Notes: generated by a model from the letters alone, not told the origin. DNA of 64,000 bases from Talpa occidentalis (GCF_014898055.3 NW_023601543.1:8550440-8614439), one strand, 5' to 3'; numbered from the stretch's first letter, positions 12,575 through 24,884 are shown. A program made the numbers and translations.

Positions 12575-12648
12575 TACATACCTGCCTACATGCCTACCTG
12601 TCTACCTACCTGCCTGCCTACATACCTGTATACATGCATGTATGTAAT
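12575..12648. repeat. (CCTA/CCTG)n degenerate tetranucleotide tract
   Basis: About 70 bases of CCTR-CTAC-CATG tetranucleotide units (cctgcctac, cctacctgtc). The apparent Tyr/Pro-rich peptide in this part of the frame at 12512-12952 comes from the tract. Confidence 0.85.
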
Positions 12649-12849
12649 TGTCCAGGCAACCCAGTTTGCCTCAACTGTGAACAGGTCTCAAGATAGGATG
12701 TATGCATTCATTATTTTGTGTATCTGGCCTGGACCACAACCAAAGCTTCTTATCTGGGGGTCTCTAGTCACTTATAATTGGTCACTCTTGCCGCAGACAG
12801 TTCATCAAGCCATTCTCCAGCAGCAGCCCACGTGGTCCTTTATTCATGG

Positions 12850-13015
12850 AAATTGCATCATGTCATTCTCCTGCTCAGAAGCTTCCAGCCTCTCTGATTG
12901 CATTCAGAGTAAAACCCACGCTACTTGGCACATTCCACAAAACCCTGTGTAGTCTGGGCCCCTTGACCTCTTCAGCCTCATCTCCTGTCACTCTCCTCTT
13001 CTCACTCCACTCCTT
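12850..13015 (+). repeat. L2 LINE fragment
   Basis: Sense L2 3'-region motifs appear in order: 'gcatcatgtcattctcctgc', 'attcagagtaaaacccacgc', 'gtgtagtctgggccccttga' and 'cctcatctcctgtcactctc'. Confidence 0.7.
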
Positions 13016-13019
13016 CCAC

Positions 13020-14435
13020 CCAGGATGAAATGAGATAAGGGGAATGTTGTAAGGTGCACAGGGGAACTTTTCCTGTAAGGCCTGGAAATGTGGCTGAAGT
13101 TTAAACTGGCTGCTAGTCAACACTCAGGAAAGCTTACAAGTTCTGCTCACTTCCTGTGTGCGAGGCCTGTCTCCCAGTCCCTGCACGTGGATTGACTCAT
13201 GTGCCACGACCCGTGGAGCAGGCACTTTTTCTGGAAAAGGAAGCTGCAGCTGCAGTACAGAGATAGTGTGTAACTTGCCTGATCTCATGCCCACTGAGTG
13301 CTGGGACACCAACCATTGTATCCGGGACTCTGGTACCAAGTGCATGTCTTCATGGCCACGTTAAAGCTGCTCCTCACAGTCCCAAGGGATCAGCTGCCAA
13401 GGGCCTACAGCCAGACCGCCTGGTGCTTGCTCAGAGGTGTCTAAACTGCCCCTTTAGGCCCTCACCTCCCGCCTCATGCAGCCTGGATAAACAGGAGAAT
13501 GGGCTTTTTCAGGGTAGGATGGACTTGGAAAATTCAGAATGTGTATTAATGAGGAGTTATCAAGCCACATGGAAGTGTTTTTCTTCCTTCCTCAGGGAGC
13601 ACAGATCCCTCCAGTTCACGCTGACACTGGACTGTGGTGTCGCCAGAGTGCCAGTTGCCCTGAGCGCTCTAATGGCAGGGGCTTTTTGTCTCTTTGGGCC
13701 TCTGCAGTCACAGTGCCTCTCATGGTGCCAACTGCGGCTGACCACTAGTCTGCAGAGAGCTTTCTTCAACTGGCTGGGGCACTGCCAAGGAAATGAAGTG
13801 CATTGATTGGGCCTTGAGTTGGTTGTGATCAACACAGGGAGATGGAAAGCGAGAGCAATTACAAAAAAAAAAAAAAAAAAAAAAAAAAAGAAGTACAGAA
13901 AGACACAGAGAACAATCCAGTTGCCCAGTACATGAAGATAAATCTAGTTGCCAAGCATGAAAACGAAGGGGAATCAGCACGGTTGCCTTCACTGTTATGT
14001 TTGTTTAGTAGATGTCAAAACCAGATGCAGAAAGTGGGTGAAGACCATGCACGTGTGCCTGAAGTGCAATCTGACATGCCAGGGAGATTCAGTCACTTTG
14101 ATTTGCTGGGTCCAGTCTCCCGATTCCTGTGACTGACTGCGCCCAAAGACTTAGGGACATTATTGCAGGAAAAATCGTGATCATGAAACTTGCAGGAGAA
14201 TAATGACCACATCTTACAGCTACATCTGACTCCACTCCACGGTGCCCATCGAGTCATTGTAGCCAGCGAGCCAGGGAGGCAGCCCGCCGTGACCCCTGCA
14301 GTGGGCACTGGAGCTGGGAAATGGAGAGAGGGATAGAGGAGGGGGATAGACTTTCAAGAGAGGCCTCTTTACAAATAGGTGGCCGGGTAGTGTAGACCCA
14401 CTGGCTGTGAGCTGGGGTTTGGGGGCCACATGTCT
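13020..14435. other. No gene recognised
   Basis: Frames of 60-127 codons occur on both strands at 13124-13992, mutually overlapping and motif-free. The (A)27 run interrupts the sequence near 13.87 kb. Confidence 0.35.
13863..13889 (+). repeat. (A)27 homopolymer
   Basis: An uninterrupted A run. No SINE or LINE body is visible just upstream, so its origin is unclear. Length is likely variable and error-prone. Confidence 0.95.
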
Positions 14436-14439
14436 GGTG

Positions 14440-14665
14440 TCCAGTTCTGACTCTGCTTAGGAACCACAGTGAACTGATTAATTCTGGCATTGGCTTGGGG
14501 TAGGTCAACTCACTCCACGATGACTCCACTTTCTCATCCATAAAATGGAACTAATTATAATGTCCACCCCCCAGTGCTGTTATGTATGTTAAATGAAAGT
14601 GTGTGTGACGTGCTTGGCACTTATCTGGAGCTCGACAAATATTTGCTGCTGTTATCATCTCCTAC
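14440..14665 (+). repeat. MIR fragment, nearly full length
   Basis: It reads 'ttctgactctgcttaggaac', 'ctttctcatccataaaatgg', 'cagtgctgttatgtatgtta' and 'cgtgcttggcacttatctgg', ending in 'atttgctgctgttatcatc'. This is the full MIR order on the plus strand. Confidence 0.8.
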
Positions 14666-14819
14666 CTGTACTTTTCACATTGTGGTTTTAACCCATTAAT
14701 AGATGGAAAGACTTTTTAAGTTGTCATGAGCTACATATTTTGTTCATTCAAATAGCATTGGATGAAAAATATATGAGTGCATTGAATGTATAAATATTAT
14801 GTCATGAAATTTGTTTTAG

Positions 14820-15325
14820 GTGTTTACATATGTTACTATAAAACATGCATGCTCATACATGCACAAGGGCACACATGAAGAGATGTACCTACTTACATGT
14901 TTAAGTATACACATACAAAAGCACAAGACTGTAAACACATGTTCACATTCACAGATCCACTGACATACACATGTAGACAAGCGCACACACATACATATAG
15001 ATCGGCATACACATACAAGCATGCAGTTCACTGATACACATAAACATGCTCACATGTGTACATTCATGTGTATACATGTATGGACATAGATACTCATACA
15101 AAAATGGAAGTGGACATGCCCATTTGTACACACAGAATTGCGTAGATACACACTCACACACATAATTGAGGGACACATATACATGTATTCTCACACAACA
15201 TGACATACAGATATGTACCCACATGACACACACAGATACAAGCACACATAATACAACTACATGCTGTGTAAGTACACTCAAACACATGCACACACACACA
15301 CATACACACACACCCGTATACACAC
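14820..15325. repeat. Degenerate CA/TACA-rich low-complexity block
   Basis: About 500 bases rich in ACAC, ACAT and TACA units with no fixed period, ending in a purer (CA)n near 15288-15315. The long Cys/Val-rich minus-strand frames here (up to 131 codons) result from translating TG-rich DNA and are not genes. Confidence 0.88.
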
Positions 15326-15329
15326 ACGC

Positions 15330-16690
15330 CCTCCCTCCCAACACCGTCCTGTTGGCAGGGGAACAAGCTTTGCCTCCGCCTCTGATTCATGTTCAGACTT
15401 GATTGGTCGGAGCTCAGGACAGGGCACACTGATAAACATCTGGCAATAAACATCTGGTCACAGCACAAGCATTTAAAAATCATCATTGGCAGATATATTA
15501 CTGCTTTTAAAGCACTTGTATCTATATTACCTACCAGAGTAAAGATTTTAAATGTAGTTTTGCCTGGAATTCATTTCCAGTCTTGCCAAGGCGTTGGTGG
15601 CCACCGCTTCCGCCAGAGAAGGACCCTTCGTGGAGTTCCTGAGCTTGCCCAGTTGCTTCTCAGAAAAGACTGCTGCCATCAAGAGTTCATGTTTAAAATC
15701 TTAGCTTCTACAGTGCGTTTCAACTTGGGTTATGTCAACGAAGGCTAGTGCTGCTCAAATTTTTCATCTGGCTCATTAGGGAATGGTGGGTCCTAATTAG
15801 GATTCAAGAGCGAGGGAAATTGCTTGATGGAAACCTGTCACAAAAACAAACAGCGAAACCTCGAAAGAGAGAGCTTTAATATTTCTTTGGCAAAAAAGAG
15901 TTTTTAAATGACTACAGCAGGTGAACTGCACTTTCAACCTTGCCAAAAAATGTACGAATGTGATGCCCACAGCCTTGTTAGGTGGGAGAAAGGGTCGTTA
16001 GTGCAGGTATTTGAAAGTAAGAAAAAAATCCTGGTGTCCCTTCTGTGGGGATGGAAAGGGCTTGGGTAACTTTAGGCTTCGATTCACATGTGACATGTGA
16101 AGGACATGATCATAAAGGTTGAGGATGGAGACCACCAGCTCGAGAGACTCTGCTGTCAGAGGCCCGGATTCTTCCTTACTTTTTTGTCTCCCACATGGAC
16201 TATCGCGTTCTGAAGTCTAAGGATACAGAGACTAGAAAAACAGCCATTGATCTCCAGGCCCGCTGACTCTACCACACCCTTACTCTGCCAATTCCAAGCT
16301 CGTGGCCTTAGAGCCCATGGAAAGACAGGGCTCACTTTCCAGCCATAATCCTGTCCCCCATCCATTGGAGAGAATAGTCCCCAGAAAGTGACAGCCCACC
16401 CACCCAGCCAACGACATGTCCCACTCTTCATGATAGTTGGATGGGGTTGTGTAACTAGTTCTCACCGGTAGCTTCTGAGGAAAGAAATGTGTATTCCTCC
16501 CAGGCCAATCAAATGCCATTTTTCCACCCCATTTTCTGTTTTCACTCTCCTGATGAATAGTGATCTGGGAAGAAATATGTTGAAGATGAAGGAGCCCTGG
16601 GGTGCTGGCGCCTGAGTTCCTGTGTTGCTGCACGGAAGAGAGCAGCAGCACCTGCCTGCCTACACACCCAGTTGGCTTTTGAGTGAGTGA
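15330..16690. other. No gene recognised
   Basis: The 119-codon plus frame (15389-15748) and the 123-codon minus frame (16280-16651) lack recognisable motifs. The part from 16380 on may belong to an antisense LTR, but similarity is weak. Confidence 0.3.
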
Positions 16691-16699
16691 GTTCTGTTG

Positions 16700-17015
16700 T
16701 ATTGGATTCTATCAAATATTCATGTTTGTTTGTTTTTGTCTCTCTCAGTTACTCTAACCGATACATGTGCCTTATGTGACATATCCTTCTGGATTTATAA
16801 TTTAGATCAGGGCATTTCCTGAATTTGGTCAATTTCTTAGTTGTTTCAGGCTGCAAAAATAAAAATATGCAACAAAAAATAAAAAGAACAAAAATAACAT
16901 GAGACTCTGCCCTGATGGCCAATCCCCTCACAAAGGTCTTGCCTTCTAACACCATCCCCCTGGGAGTAAGGATTTCAACATGTGACTATTGGAGAGACAC
17001 AAATATTCAGTCAGT
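16700..17015 (-). repeat. Possible antisense LTR remnant
   Basis: The pattern 'ccttctaacaccatccccct...ggatttcaacatgtgac...gagacacaaatattcagtc' (16943-17013) is familiar from old mammalian LTR or DNA-transposon ends. The exact family could not be fixed by eye. Confidence 0.35.
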
Positions 17016-17127
17016 GATAGTCATGGCTTCAAGGTAATGTGAGCTTATCTAAAACCCTCTGCTGCTTTTGGCCCTTAGTACTTGTGCCCCATGAGTAGGC
17101 TGAAGATTTGTAAAAGGAGAAGCCCAG

Positions 17128-17389
17128 GGCTGCCCCAGTGGTGCAGGGGGTTGAGCGCAGCGCTGTGAAGCTCTCCACAGCCTCTGCAGTGCCAGTTTGA
17201 TTCCTGGCCGGCCAGGGAGAAACCCACATGGTGCTGCATACCTCTCCCGTCTCTCCCGCTGCTCCCCTCAGCGGTGTTTTCGGTCCATCTGCCTGTTGTG
17301 CTCCCTGCTATGACTCCGGTGAATCCTCTCACCCTCCTGTGCCTCTGGCCTATACCCATTCTTGTATAAATACATCAATCTTAAAAAAG
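17128..17389 (+). mobile_element. tRNA-derived SINE, type A (copy 5)
   Basis: This is a diverged type A copy: A box GTGGTGCAGGGG and B box GTTTGATTCC. The tail is 'cttgtataaatacatcaatc' plus TTAAAAAA. The duplication aaaaggagaagcccag is found at 17112-17127 and 17390-17405 with one mismatch. Confidence 0.92.
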
Positions 17390-17469
17390 AAAAGGAGAAA
17401 CCCAGTTGAAGTACTGTTGCTCTTCAGATACTTTAGTTGGTGTCAAACATAAAAGGATTATTTATTTGG

Positions 17470-17700
17470 TTTAATAAAGAATTACAAAGCACTTAGTCTG
17501 CTAGATGCTGCTATAACCACCTTACACATACTGACTCGTCCAGCTTTACAAGTCTATGAGCTAGGCTTATTATTACCTCTGCTTGCAACAGGAGGCACAG
17601 AGATGTTGAGTAATTTGTCCAAGTTCACACAGCCAGTAAGTGACAGTGGGAGAAGTTTGGCTCCAGAGCTCGTGTTTCTGTCTGCCAAATTAGATGACCT
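17470..17700 (-). repeat. MIR fragment
   Basis: Antisense MIR motifs: 'ttattattacctctgcttgc', 'aggcacagagatgttgagta', 'tttgtccaagttcacacagc' and 'gctccagagctcgtgtttct'. Confidence 0.8.
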
Positions 17701-17704
17701 GTGA

Positions 17705-18955
17705 ACGGGCGAACAGTTCGTGCTCCCCTACACTTCGGAGGCGGGGGGATCTGATTCCTTCCCTTGACCTGAAAAGAGGGAATGGTCTTTGAAGGAGTAT
17801 TGGCGACCACTGTTTGCTTCCAGCAGAAGACAGCCTCCCATCCCCTGACTCTTCATGATTTAGAAAAGACATGATGCCACCTGCTGTCTCCCTGGTCCTA
17901 TTTTGCTTGTTCTTCAGAGGTGTTTGCATGTGCGCACATGGAGGGAGGCAGCCAGCCCACAGAGCTGCTTTACTGGTGAGAATTAATAGGATCACAGCAC
18001 ACAGTGGTATGATTGCAAATAGAAATACTATTCTCTTCAAACAAATCTGTCTCGTACTTCATGCCAAGAACTAGAGTGGGTAAACTTGCATTCCAATCGG
18101 CCTTGGCGCAGGGCATGTTGTTTCTTCCGTAGCAAGCCCTTGGCCTGGGCCAGATCTCACTCACCCATGGGCCCAGTCAGTCAGTGTTCAGGAGGGCAGA
18201 CAAGGCCTGCGCCGCCGAGGTGTCACAGTCTGTCTTGTCTGGGGTGAGAGGAGGGGTGAAAGGTCAGTGGCCCACCAGCAATCATCTCGTCTTTGTTGAA
18301 AGTCATTGAGGTCAGTTTGCTCGTTCTCTCATGTCCAGGTGTTCACTACCTTCTTAGAAGGTCCCATGGCCATCTTGGAACCCAGGACCACTTTTACTGC
18401 TGAGGTTGGACTTAGAATTGCCTTAATTTGTCCTCTGGCTGAGGTAGGCCCTCATGCATGTCTGTGAAAATCTCAACATACTGTTTCTACATGTTTACAT
18501 CTCGTCACAAAATCATAAGTTCTTGGAGTATCAGGCTTGAAAGGAGATGACCTCCGTCGAGATGACCTCCTGCCCCAAGCGCTTCATTTTACCAAAAAGG
18601 AGACTGAGGTCTGGTGGAGGGGATCTATGGTGAGGCCATACCCCCAGAAGTGGAAGTCAATCCACAAATCTGTTAACTGGGCTTTGACCTCTGTCTCTTA
18701 GTTGGGGCCATCACACTGATGGGCCACGTCTTTCTTGACTAAACACTGGTCCTCCAGTCTTGGGGGATGGCCTTTTAAGCAGCACCATCAACAGAGTTCA
18801 AGGGACCACGTGATTCAGTGAGTGTTCTGGGCTAGCCAGCAAATGTTGCAGCCCAGTGCTACCAAATTGCAGAGTCAGTGCCACACATCATGGCCCCGCC
18901 TCCAGGTTAGCTGCCATGCTGGGTGTTACATGTGATGTTTCCAAGGTAAGTAAAG
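17705..18955. other. No gene recognised
   Basis: No coding signal. A faint antisense MIR-like patch is present at about 18585-18710 ('aggagactgaggtctggtgg'). A short near-duplicate 'gagatgacctcc' occurs twice near 18545-18570. Confidence 0.35.
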
Positions 18956-18959
18956 GTTA

Positions 18960-19112
18960 ATTATCACAGCTATATGAGTTCATTGGAGCCTCCAAGGTTG
19001 GTTTGATTACATCAATTTACAGACAAGTAGACTGAGGCCCATAGTAAATAACTTGCCAAGGGTTACCTAGCAGGTACTTGCGGACTGAGGGTTCACACTT
19101 AGCTCTGTCCAC
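18960..19112 (-). repeat. MIR fragment
   Basis: Antisense MIR: 'tttacagacaagtagactga', 'aacttgccaagggttaccta' and 'ggttcacacttagctctgtc'. Confidence 0.65.
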
Positions 19113-19114
19113 AT

Positions 19115-19755
19115 CCAGGAGTTCACACTGAGCCCAATGGGGACTGCTCGGCCTTAACACAGGGACTCTCAGGTGCTCCCAGGAGGATGTCTAGACGCTG
19201 CTCTGTTGACTGCCCATGTTCTTTGGCACGATCAGTAGGAGCATCTGAGACCCTTGCCTTTGCTGGCAGCCAGGCCTAAGCGGGGACCCATGAAGCGTCA
19301 GGGACGTTGCACCTTCTCTGTCTCTTCCCTGTAAGTCATCCCCCCCATGCTGTGCTGGCAGGAGACCTGCGACACACACTCCTCCCCATGTGGGTCCTGG
19401 AACATGGGGTGCTTTCTGAGTTGTCGCCTTTAAGAGCAGCAGTTGGCTTGTGCTTTCATTTTCTTCTTGTGAGGCTTAGTTAGCAGTCAACCTGTAGGCT
19501 GCTTGGGGTGAGGACAGGGAGGAAGAGGAGAGAGGGGGAGGTTCTCCTCAGTGGTATCTCAGAGCCACCTCATCCTGCCCCATGCACTCTTTTAAGCAGC
19601 GACTGAGGGGAAATGCGAACTCAGTTTGTCTCCTCTGAGCACGTTCTTGCATGAAGCCATGCACGCCGGCACTGGGCGAATGGGCAAAGTCAGAACAGCG
19701 AATGTCTAAGAAGCACTTAGTAGGTGTCAGAGGCTGGTTCACGGGCATCATATAT
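19115..19755. other. No gene recognised
   Basis: Short frames of 62 and 71 codons on the minus strand have no motif. Apart from a purine-rich patch at about 19515-19540, nothing stands out. Confidence 0.35.
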
Positions 19756-19759
19756 CCAT

Positions 19760-19908
19760 TCATTCATTTCATCCTCACCACAGCCTGAAGGGGAGGGTAC
19801 ACATTTACCATGATCATCACCCGTTTTATGGATTGAGAAACTGAGGCAGAGAGAGGCACTATGACTTCCTCAAGATTGCCCAGCAAGGAAGTATTTGCCC
19901 GTGCTCAT
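19760..19908 (-). repeat. MIR fragment
   Basis: Antisense MIR: 'tcatcctcaccacagcctga', 'ggattgagaaactgaggcag' and 'cctcaagattgcccagcaag'. Confidence 0.75.
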
Positions 19909-19959
19909 CACATCACCCTCTGCCAGGGAAGAAAGAGGGTGGCCAGAGAGACAGCCTGC

Positions 19960-20390
19960 CTGTCGTTGTGTTGTAGAAATAAATTCTGGACTTTTCCCCA
20001 GGCAGAGGAAGAACAAGCGGTACTTCAGGAATGGTGAGGTCAGGAGAAGCTTTATTACTCATGCATGAGGTCCCAGACCTGGGGAGCCACGTAAGGTCTG
20101 AGCCCCGGTTTAAAGACAAAGGGTTTCTTTTATACACAACTATCTTACATGGATAGCCTCAGTTTTCAGCAGGCATAACCATTTGTGGCAAACTCCCCAG
20201 ACAAGGAGGGCAAGGCAAGGAGGGGCGAGATGCAGGCATTCGGGGATGGCCTTGGAGAGACAGGCCAGCTAGTTGGCTGCCCGACCTTGTCGATAAGAGT
20301 GCTGAGGCCCTGGCCGTGAATCTTGAAAGGGAAAGCGCTGTAGGTAAGTAAACTTGCCGATGATGATGTGTTGGAGTGTTCATTGCACCT
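19960..20390 (-). mobile_element. Solo LTR of an endogenous retrovirus
   Basis: On the minus strand the order is that of an LTR. A pyrimidine-rich U3-like part (about 20390-20140) is followed by a TATA box TATAAAAG (20134-20127). A likely R region starts about 25-35 bases downstream near 'gggctcagacc', and a poly(A) signal AATAAA lies at 20056-20051 with a short U5-like tail after it. The TATA-to-poly(A) distance of about 75 bases is normal for a gammaretrovirus- or betaretrovirus-like LTR. No gag, pol or env is present on either side. Outer ends and a target duplication could not be fixed, so boundaries are approximate. It could act as an antisense-strand promoter. Confidence 0.6.
20051..20134 (-). 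promoter_or_regulatory. LTR TATA box and poly(A) signal
   Basis: TATAAAAG at 20134-20127 and AATAAA at 20056-20051, read on the minus strand, are correctly spaced for initiation and 3' processing of an LTR transcript. Confidence 0.55.
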
Positions 20391-22174
20391 GGGCTGGAAG
20401 TTCTGCTGGAATCTTTATTATATTCATTTGCTTAAGAATATATTTTCTCATCAGTTGGGGCAGGCTGCCTGTGCCTCACTCTGACTTTCAGGCCATGGAA
20501 AGGCTGTGCCGTGTTGGCCTTTATGCTACAGGCACGACTGTCGCTCGTCGGCCATCCTGTCCTATGCAGCTTGTGTCAGGGCCACCGAGAGCAAGAATGC
20601 TCGGCTTCCAGCAAATACAAATTCTGCAGGTAACCCTTTCTCTTCAGAAATGAAAGCTGAGCCTTCTAGCCGGCTGACCACTCTGCTTGATGTTTCGTGG
20701 ATCGATTCAACCTTTGGTTCAAATGACGGAAGATGAAACCAGCCCTCCCACTCACCTCGTGTCTTCCACCTGGACAAGTGTGAGCAGCCGTGTCGCTCAG
20801 TAGTTTTGTCAAATAATCTCTGAATTGGACCAGTTCCCAGATCACTTTCAGCTGGAGGTGGAAAGGATGCTACAGGTGAAAATGGAGAATCCTGTACCTG
20901 TTTGCAATCTCTGCCTATTTCGAGTCCAACCTCAAGACTGTCATAGGCTTGAAGCCCACTTTTTGTCGACAGCCAGGAAGCACATGGCAAGGAAGACTTG
21001 TTGCCCTACATTCAGAAAAAACACAAGGGGCTTTAAATATTACAACCATGTTATTTTTAGAAACCCCCAGACCCTTACTCGCTCTAGTTTTAGAAAGCTG
21101 AGCAAAATAAAATAAATGGCCATGGTTTCTGCTTAAATTAGATCTGTCTTAGTTTCCATGGCATCCAATCTGTTACCACCAATATTTCACCAGGATCTGT
21201 GTTCAGCCCTCAGGATGGGAGCATTTGCTGTAAGGCTGGTAGGCTCCATCACCGCGCCATGGACTCCATTCTGGGTGAGGAAAGAGGGCTTGTAGAAGCC
21301 GCAGCTCAGGCTGTATTTGATTCCTGGAACCTATGCGTCATCCAAGCCTTCACATGACTCTGGAGGTCATTGGGGTTTGATAGAATTACAGGTGATATAT
21401 TGTGGGTGAGTGCTTAGTCTCCGGCTACATTGTTCTGATGTAGCCACTGCTGGTGACATTCATTGGCTGACCCTAGCAAAAGGGAACCCCAGGGAAATCA
21501 CTCCAATGCAGAGACTGTGGAAACAGCCAGGGTTTGAACAACGTGTAAATCTTAATTTTGTGCTTCAGGAAGCTTAACTGCGAGACTCAAGAGAAAGATT
21601 TCAGGTATCAGTGGGTTCACATTAAACATATTTCCTCAAGCAAGCAGACAGACAGACAGGCAATCATACAAACAGTACCTTTAAGGCCTTCTTGCATAAG
21701 GGATTAATGCAAGGAAACTGATATACGCAGTTTGCGAAGAAACTAACAGGAATACGAGTGTGGACCTTTTTGTTAAAATGTAGATTACTGTAAAAAGAAT
21801 ATAACAGATTTAGCAGGTGAAATGGCTTGCCTTCTTCTCTGGACAGTCACTTAAAAATAATATTCCATCTAGAAAATGCATATGCAAGTGTCACATTTTA
21901 TAATTACTCCTAACTTGCAAAGTTCATTCATAATGTTTTTAACAGGTGACATCTTAAAGCTTACGTCTTCAGTTTTTTCCCCTGACATTTTCTATTTTTT
22001 AATCAGTTGCAATTGGAGCGAGATCTTTGGGAAGATCAATTTAGATAAATCTTTACCCTTAGTTTTCTTGTCTTTAAGAGGAAAAGGCAGCATTAAAACA
22101 CATGTTCTTAATCTGGCCTGCACGGATGGGCTTCAGTGAGGGCTTCTAAGTATCAGGAAACTATGCAAAAATAT
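20391..22174. other. No gene recognised
   Basis: Frames up to 142 codons (20562-20990, minus) overlap plus-strand frames and show no motif. A short (GACA)n run is seen near 21645-21658. No clear repeat. Confidence 0.35.
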
Positions 22175-22212
22175 TGTGTGTGTGTGTGTGTGTGTGCGTG
22201 TGTGTATGTGTG
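22175..22212. repeat. (TG)n microsatellite
   Basis: A 38-base TG run with two interruptions (C near 22197, A near 22206). Confidence 0.95.
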
Positions 22213-22888
22213 AGTAAAATTAAATATCTGCAGTGTTCTGAAGAGTCTGTGGCTTTCATCAGATTTTTAGATGCTCATGTAACTCTAGAAAATGAATTTC
22301 TGAATTTGGTGCTAAGTTCCTGTTGAATGCTATAGCTCAAAGAGATGTGTTAAGCAGGTTTATTTCACCTCTTCCTTAGTTGAGGGGAGGGTAATAGGAA
22401 ATTCAACAGGTAACCCAGCGAGGGCTCTATCAGATTTATCATAGTCAAGCATAATTGAAAATTAACTGTGTAACAAATAATAGTAATATATCTGATTTTA
22501 AACTGGAGGCCGCAGAAGTAATCAGAACCAATAATTTGCAAGTCCCAATAACTTTAAGTCAAGTAATACTGAATGATGTCTTTAAGCCCGTTTTATTTTC
22601 AGTGTTGTGTATGATCACGCTAACTCTCTAGATCTTACTCTTTTTGCATACCCATGGGTATCTCATGGACTTTCAAAGTACGCTGCCCAAGTGTATAGAA
22701 TAAACATGTGAGAGAAGACAAGATGAGAATGAAGCCGCCTATGATTGCAACTAGGTCAAATCTATTAATAAGTGATATTTATGTCTCTGCATGGTTAAAA
22801 CTGCAAATCCTTTTGCATAACATTTCCTCTTGCTTTGATAGAACATTTCTCACTCAAAATACTTCAAAAACCATCATTTTAAATTTTT

Positions 22889-23180
22889 TTTAAATATTTA
22901 TTTAAAGTTTCTTTTTTTAAAGATTTATTTATTTATTTATACAAGAACCAGGGTACAGGCAGATGCGCGGGAGGGTGAGAGGATTCACCAGAGACAGAGC
23001 AGGGAGCAAAACAGGCAGACTGACGAAATGCACTGCTGAGCGGAGGAACGGGCAACACAGGAGAGGTCTGCCACGAGAGGTGGGACCCTCGCCCGCTGGC
23101 CGGGGATCGAACTGGCGCTGCAGAGGCTGTGGACAGATTCACAGAGCGACGTTCAACCGCCTGCGCCACCAGGGGAGGCC
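22889..23180 (-). mobile_element. tRNA-derived SINE, type A (copy 6)
   Basis: The minus-strand copy has a B box match (GGTTCGATCCC read from 23113) and the type A 3' end 'accctggttcttgtataaa' with (AAAT)n-CTTTAAAAAAA. The duplication ccatcattttaa lies at 22871-22882 and 23181-23192. A second T-rich stretch at 22883-22920 makes the tail long. Confidence 0.93.
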
Positions 23181-23194
23181 CCATCATTTTAATT

Positions 23195-24235
23195 TTTAAT
23201 CACCCCTGAAAATTTAATTATTATACAGAGCACAATGTTATCATGCTGAAATAGATGTCGCTGGATTACATCACATTGCGTGGCGTGACACTCTCTGGAG
23301 TTAGTTTCGCTGCTGCCTCTCAGAAATGTGCCTGTGAACTTGAGGGGAGTTGGGGGGAGGACAGAACTAATGAGGACAAGGTCACAGGTTTAGTCCCTAT
23401 GAGAGCATTACCTCAGTTCCATTCCCTGGTCTCACACTGTACCCCAGTTCTGGCCAGAAGACTCTTGGGGTCGATGGAATCCAGGGAAGTGAGGGGATAC
23501 CTCAGTGTCAAGCCGTTCCTGATACGTAGAGAGACCACATGCGTTTCAGAATCTCCCAGTGTCAGTGTCGGAAAGGACCTTGAAGCTCTTCTCTTCTTCC
23601 TTCCCAGCTGATGTGTGATAATTTTCCCAAGGGGTCATATAGTCTCCTCTTGAGTATCTCCAGTGACGATGATCTCATCACCTTCCAGTGCTGCTCATTC
23701 AACCTCAGAACAGTTCTGACAATTCTTCCTTATGTGAATTACAACTGTCATTCTGTAAATGAGTCCTAGGCCTTCCACATGGGCTCAACAGAAAGACTCT
23801 CAGTCCTCTATAAGTTGGAAAACAGGGAGCATGTTGGAATAGGAGCTTCAGGCTATATCTCTTCATTGGCAATCTTATTGCCTTTGTCAGCAGAGAGAGC
23901 CCTTGCTTAGAGAAGCAAGTATTTAAGCAGAGGTTTGATTCCTTTCTATAACAGTCTTGGGGTATAGCTCTTGGGAAGGTAGTCTAAATTCTCTTCCTGT
24001 CCTTGAGGTCAGTTTCATAACACATGACTGGGTGATAGAATAGGGACCACCAGGGAGGTTACCCTCAGCCCTCATACTGCAAAGAACATTGCAGTAGGGC
24101 ACTGTCTCCAGGCTGGAGATTTGCGAACATTAATGGGTGGTGAAGACAGACCTTGCCAACCTTGCTTCTCCAGAGACCCTCGTGCGGAGAGCTTTGAATG
24201 ACAAGATTGACTTTTAATCCCCCCCAGAAGGCATG
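23195..24235. other. No gene recognised
   Basis: A 118-codon frame (23255-23611) has no recognisable family. No obvious repeat. A frame this long is within chance expectation for a 64 kb window. Confidence 0.35.
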
Positions 24236-24239
24236 TTCT

Positions 24240-24620
24240 CATTCATTCATCTGTTCCAAAAGTGTTTATTGAGGGCTTTCTATGTTCTAGGTATTAGAGA
24301 TGACGAGCAAAGCAGACAGGTCCAAATGCAGGATGTAAACTTGAAATAAATAATCACACAAGGTAATGTGTAATTCTAAATCATGACAAATGAGAGAAAG
24401 GAGAGTTACAGATTATTTTCAGAGCATGTAACAACTCTGATTTGAGGCTTTCAAGGAAGGCTTGCCTGGCATTTGACTTAACGTATAAAGGATGTATAGA
24501 AATTAACAGTGAAGGAGGTAGAGATGGGAGAAGCATTCCAGGCAGAGGGAACAGCATATACAAAGGCCCCGTCGGAGAGAGGTAGTAGAGGAAGCCCAGA
24601 AATTCAAGGGACTGAGAGAG
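24240..24620 (-). repeat. L2 LINE 3' end
   Basis: Antisense L2: 'attcattcatctgttccaaa' at the left (3' terminus), then 'gtttattgagggctttctat', 'gctttcaaggaaggcttgcc', 'gaagcattccaggcagaggg' and 'cagcatatacaaaggcccc'. The order matches L2 over nearly 400 bases. Confidence 0.85.
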
Positions 24621-24884
24621 GTCCGCTGGAGGTGAAGTTCACAGATGAAGTGTGTTGTGGCACAAGATGAAGCTCTGGAGGTCACAGGGACCACTCAAGT
24701 CTCAGCTTGTCCCATCAAATGTCTTGATGGCCGCCACCACTCCATGTTCAGTTCTTGTGTTCTTTCCTCCAGGAATATTTTCACTATTCATCATTGATTT
24801 CTTACACAAGGCCCTATTTATCTAATTTCTTTGAACTTTGTCATCCTGGAAGTAGAGGTGAATCAAGAGGGCTCTAGTGTATAT

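Noticed and set aside
14949..15344. A 131-codon Cys/Val-rich minus frame that could suggest a small secreted protein
   Set aside because: It is TG-rich low-complexity DNA read in several open frames; there is no signal peptide and no cysteine spacing shared with a family.
20354..20736. Overlapping plus-strand frames considered as a host exon
   Set aside because: No motif, no consistent splice-site pair and an open frame on the opposite strand over the same bases.
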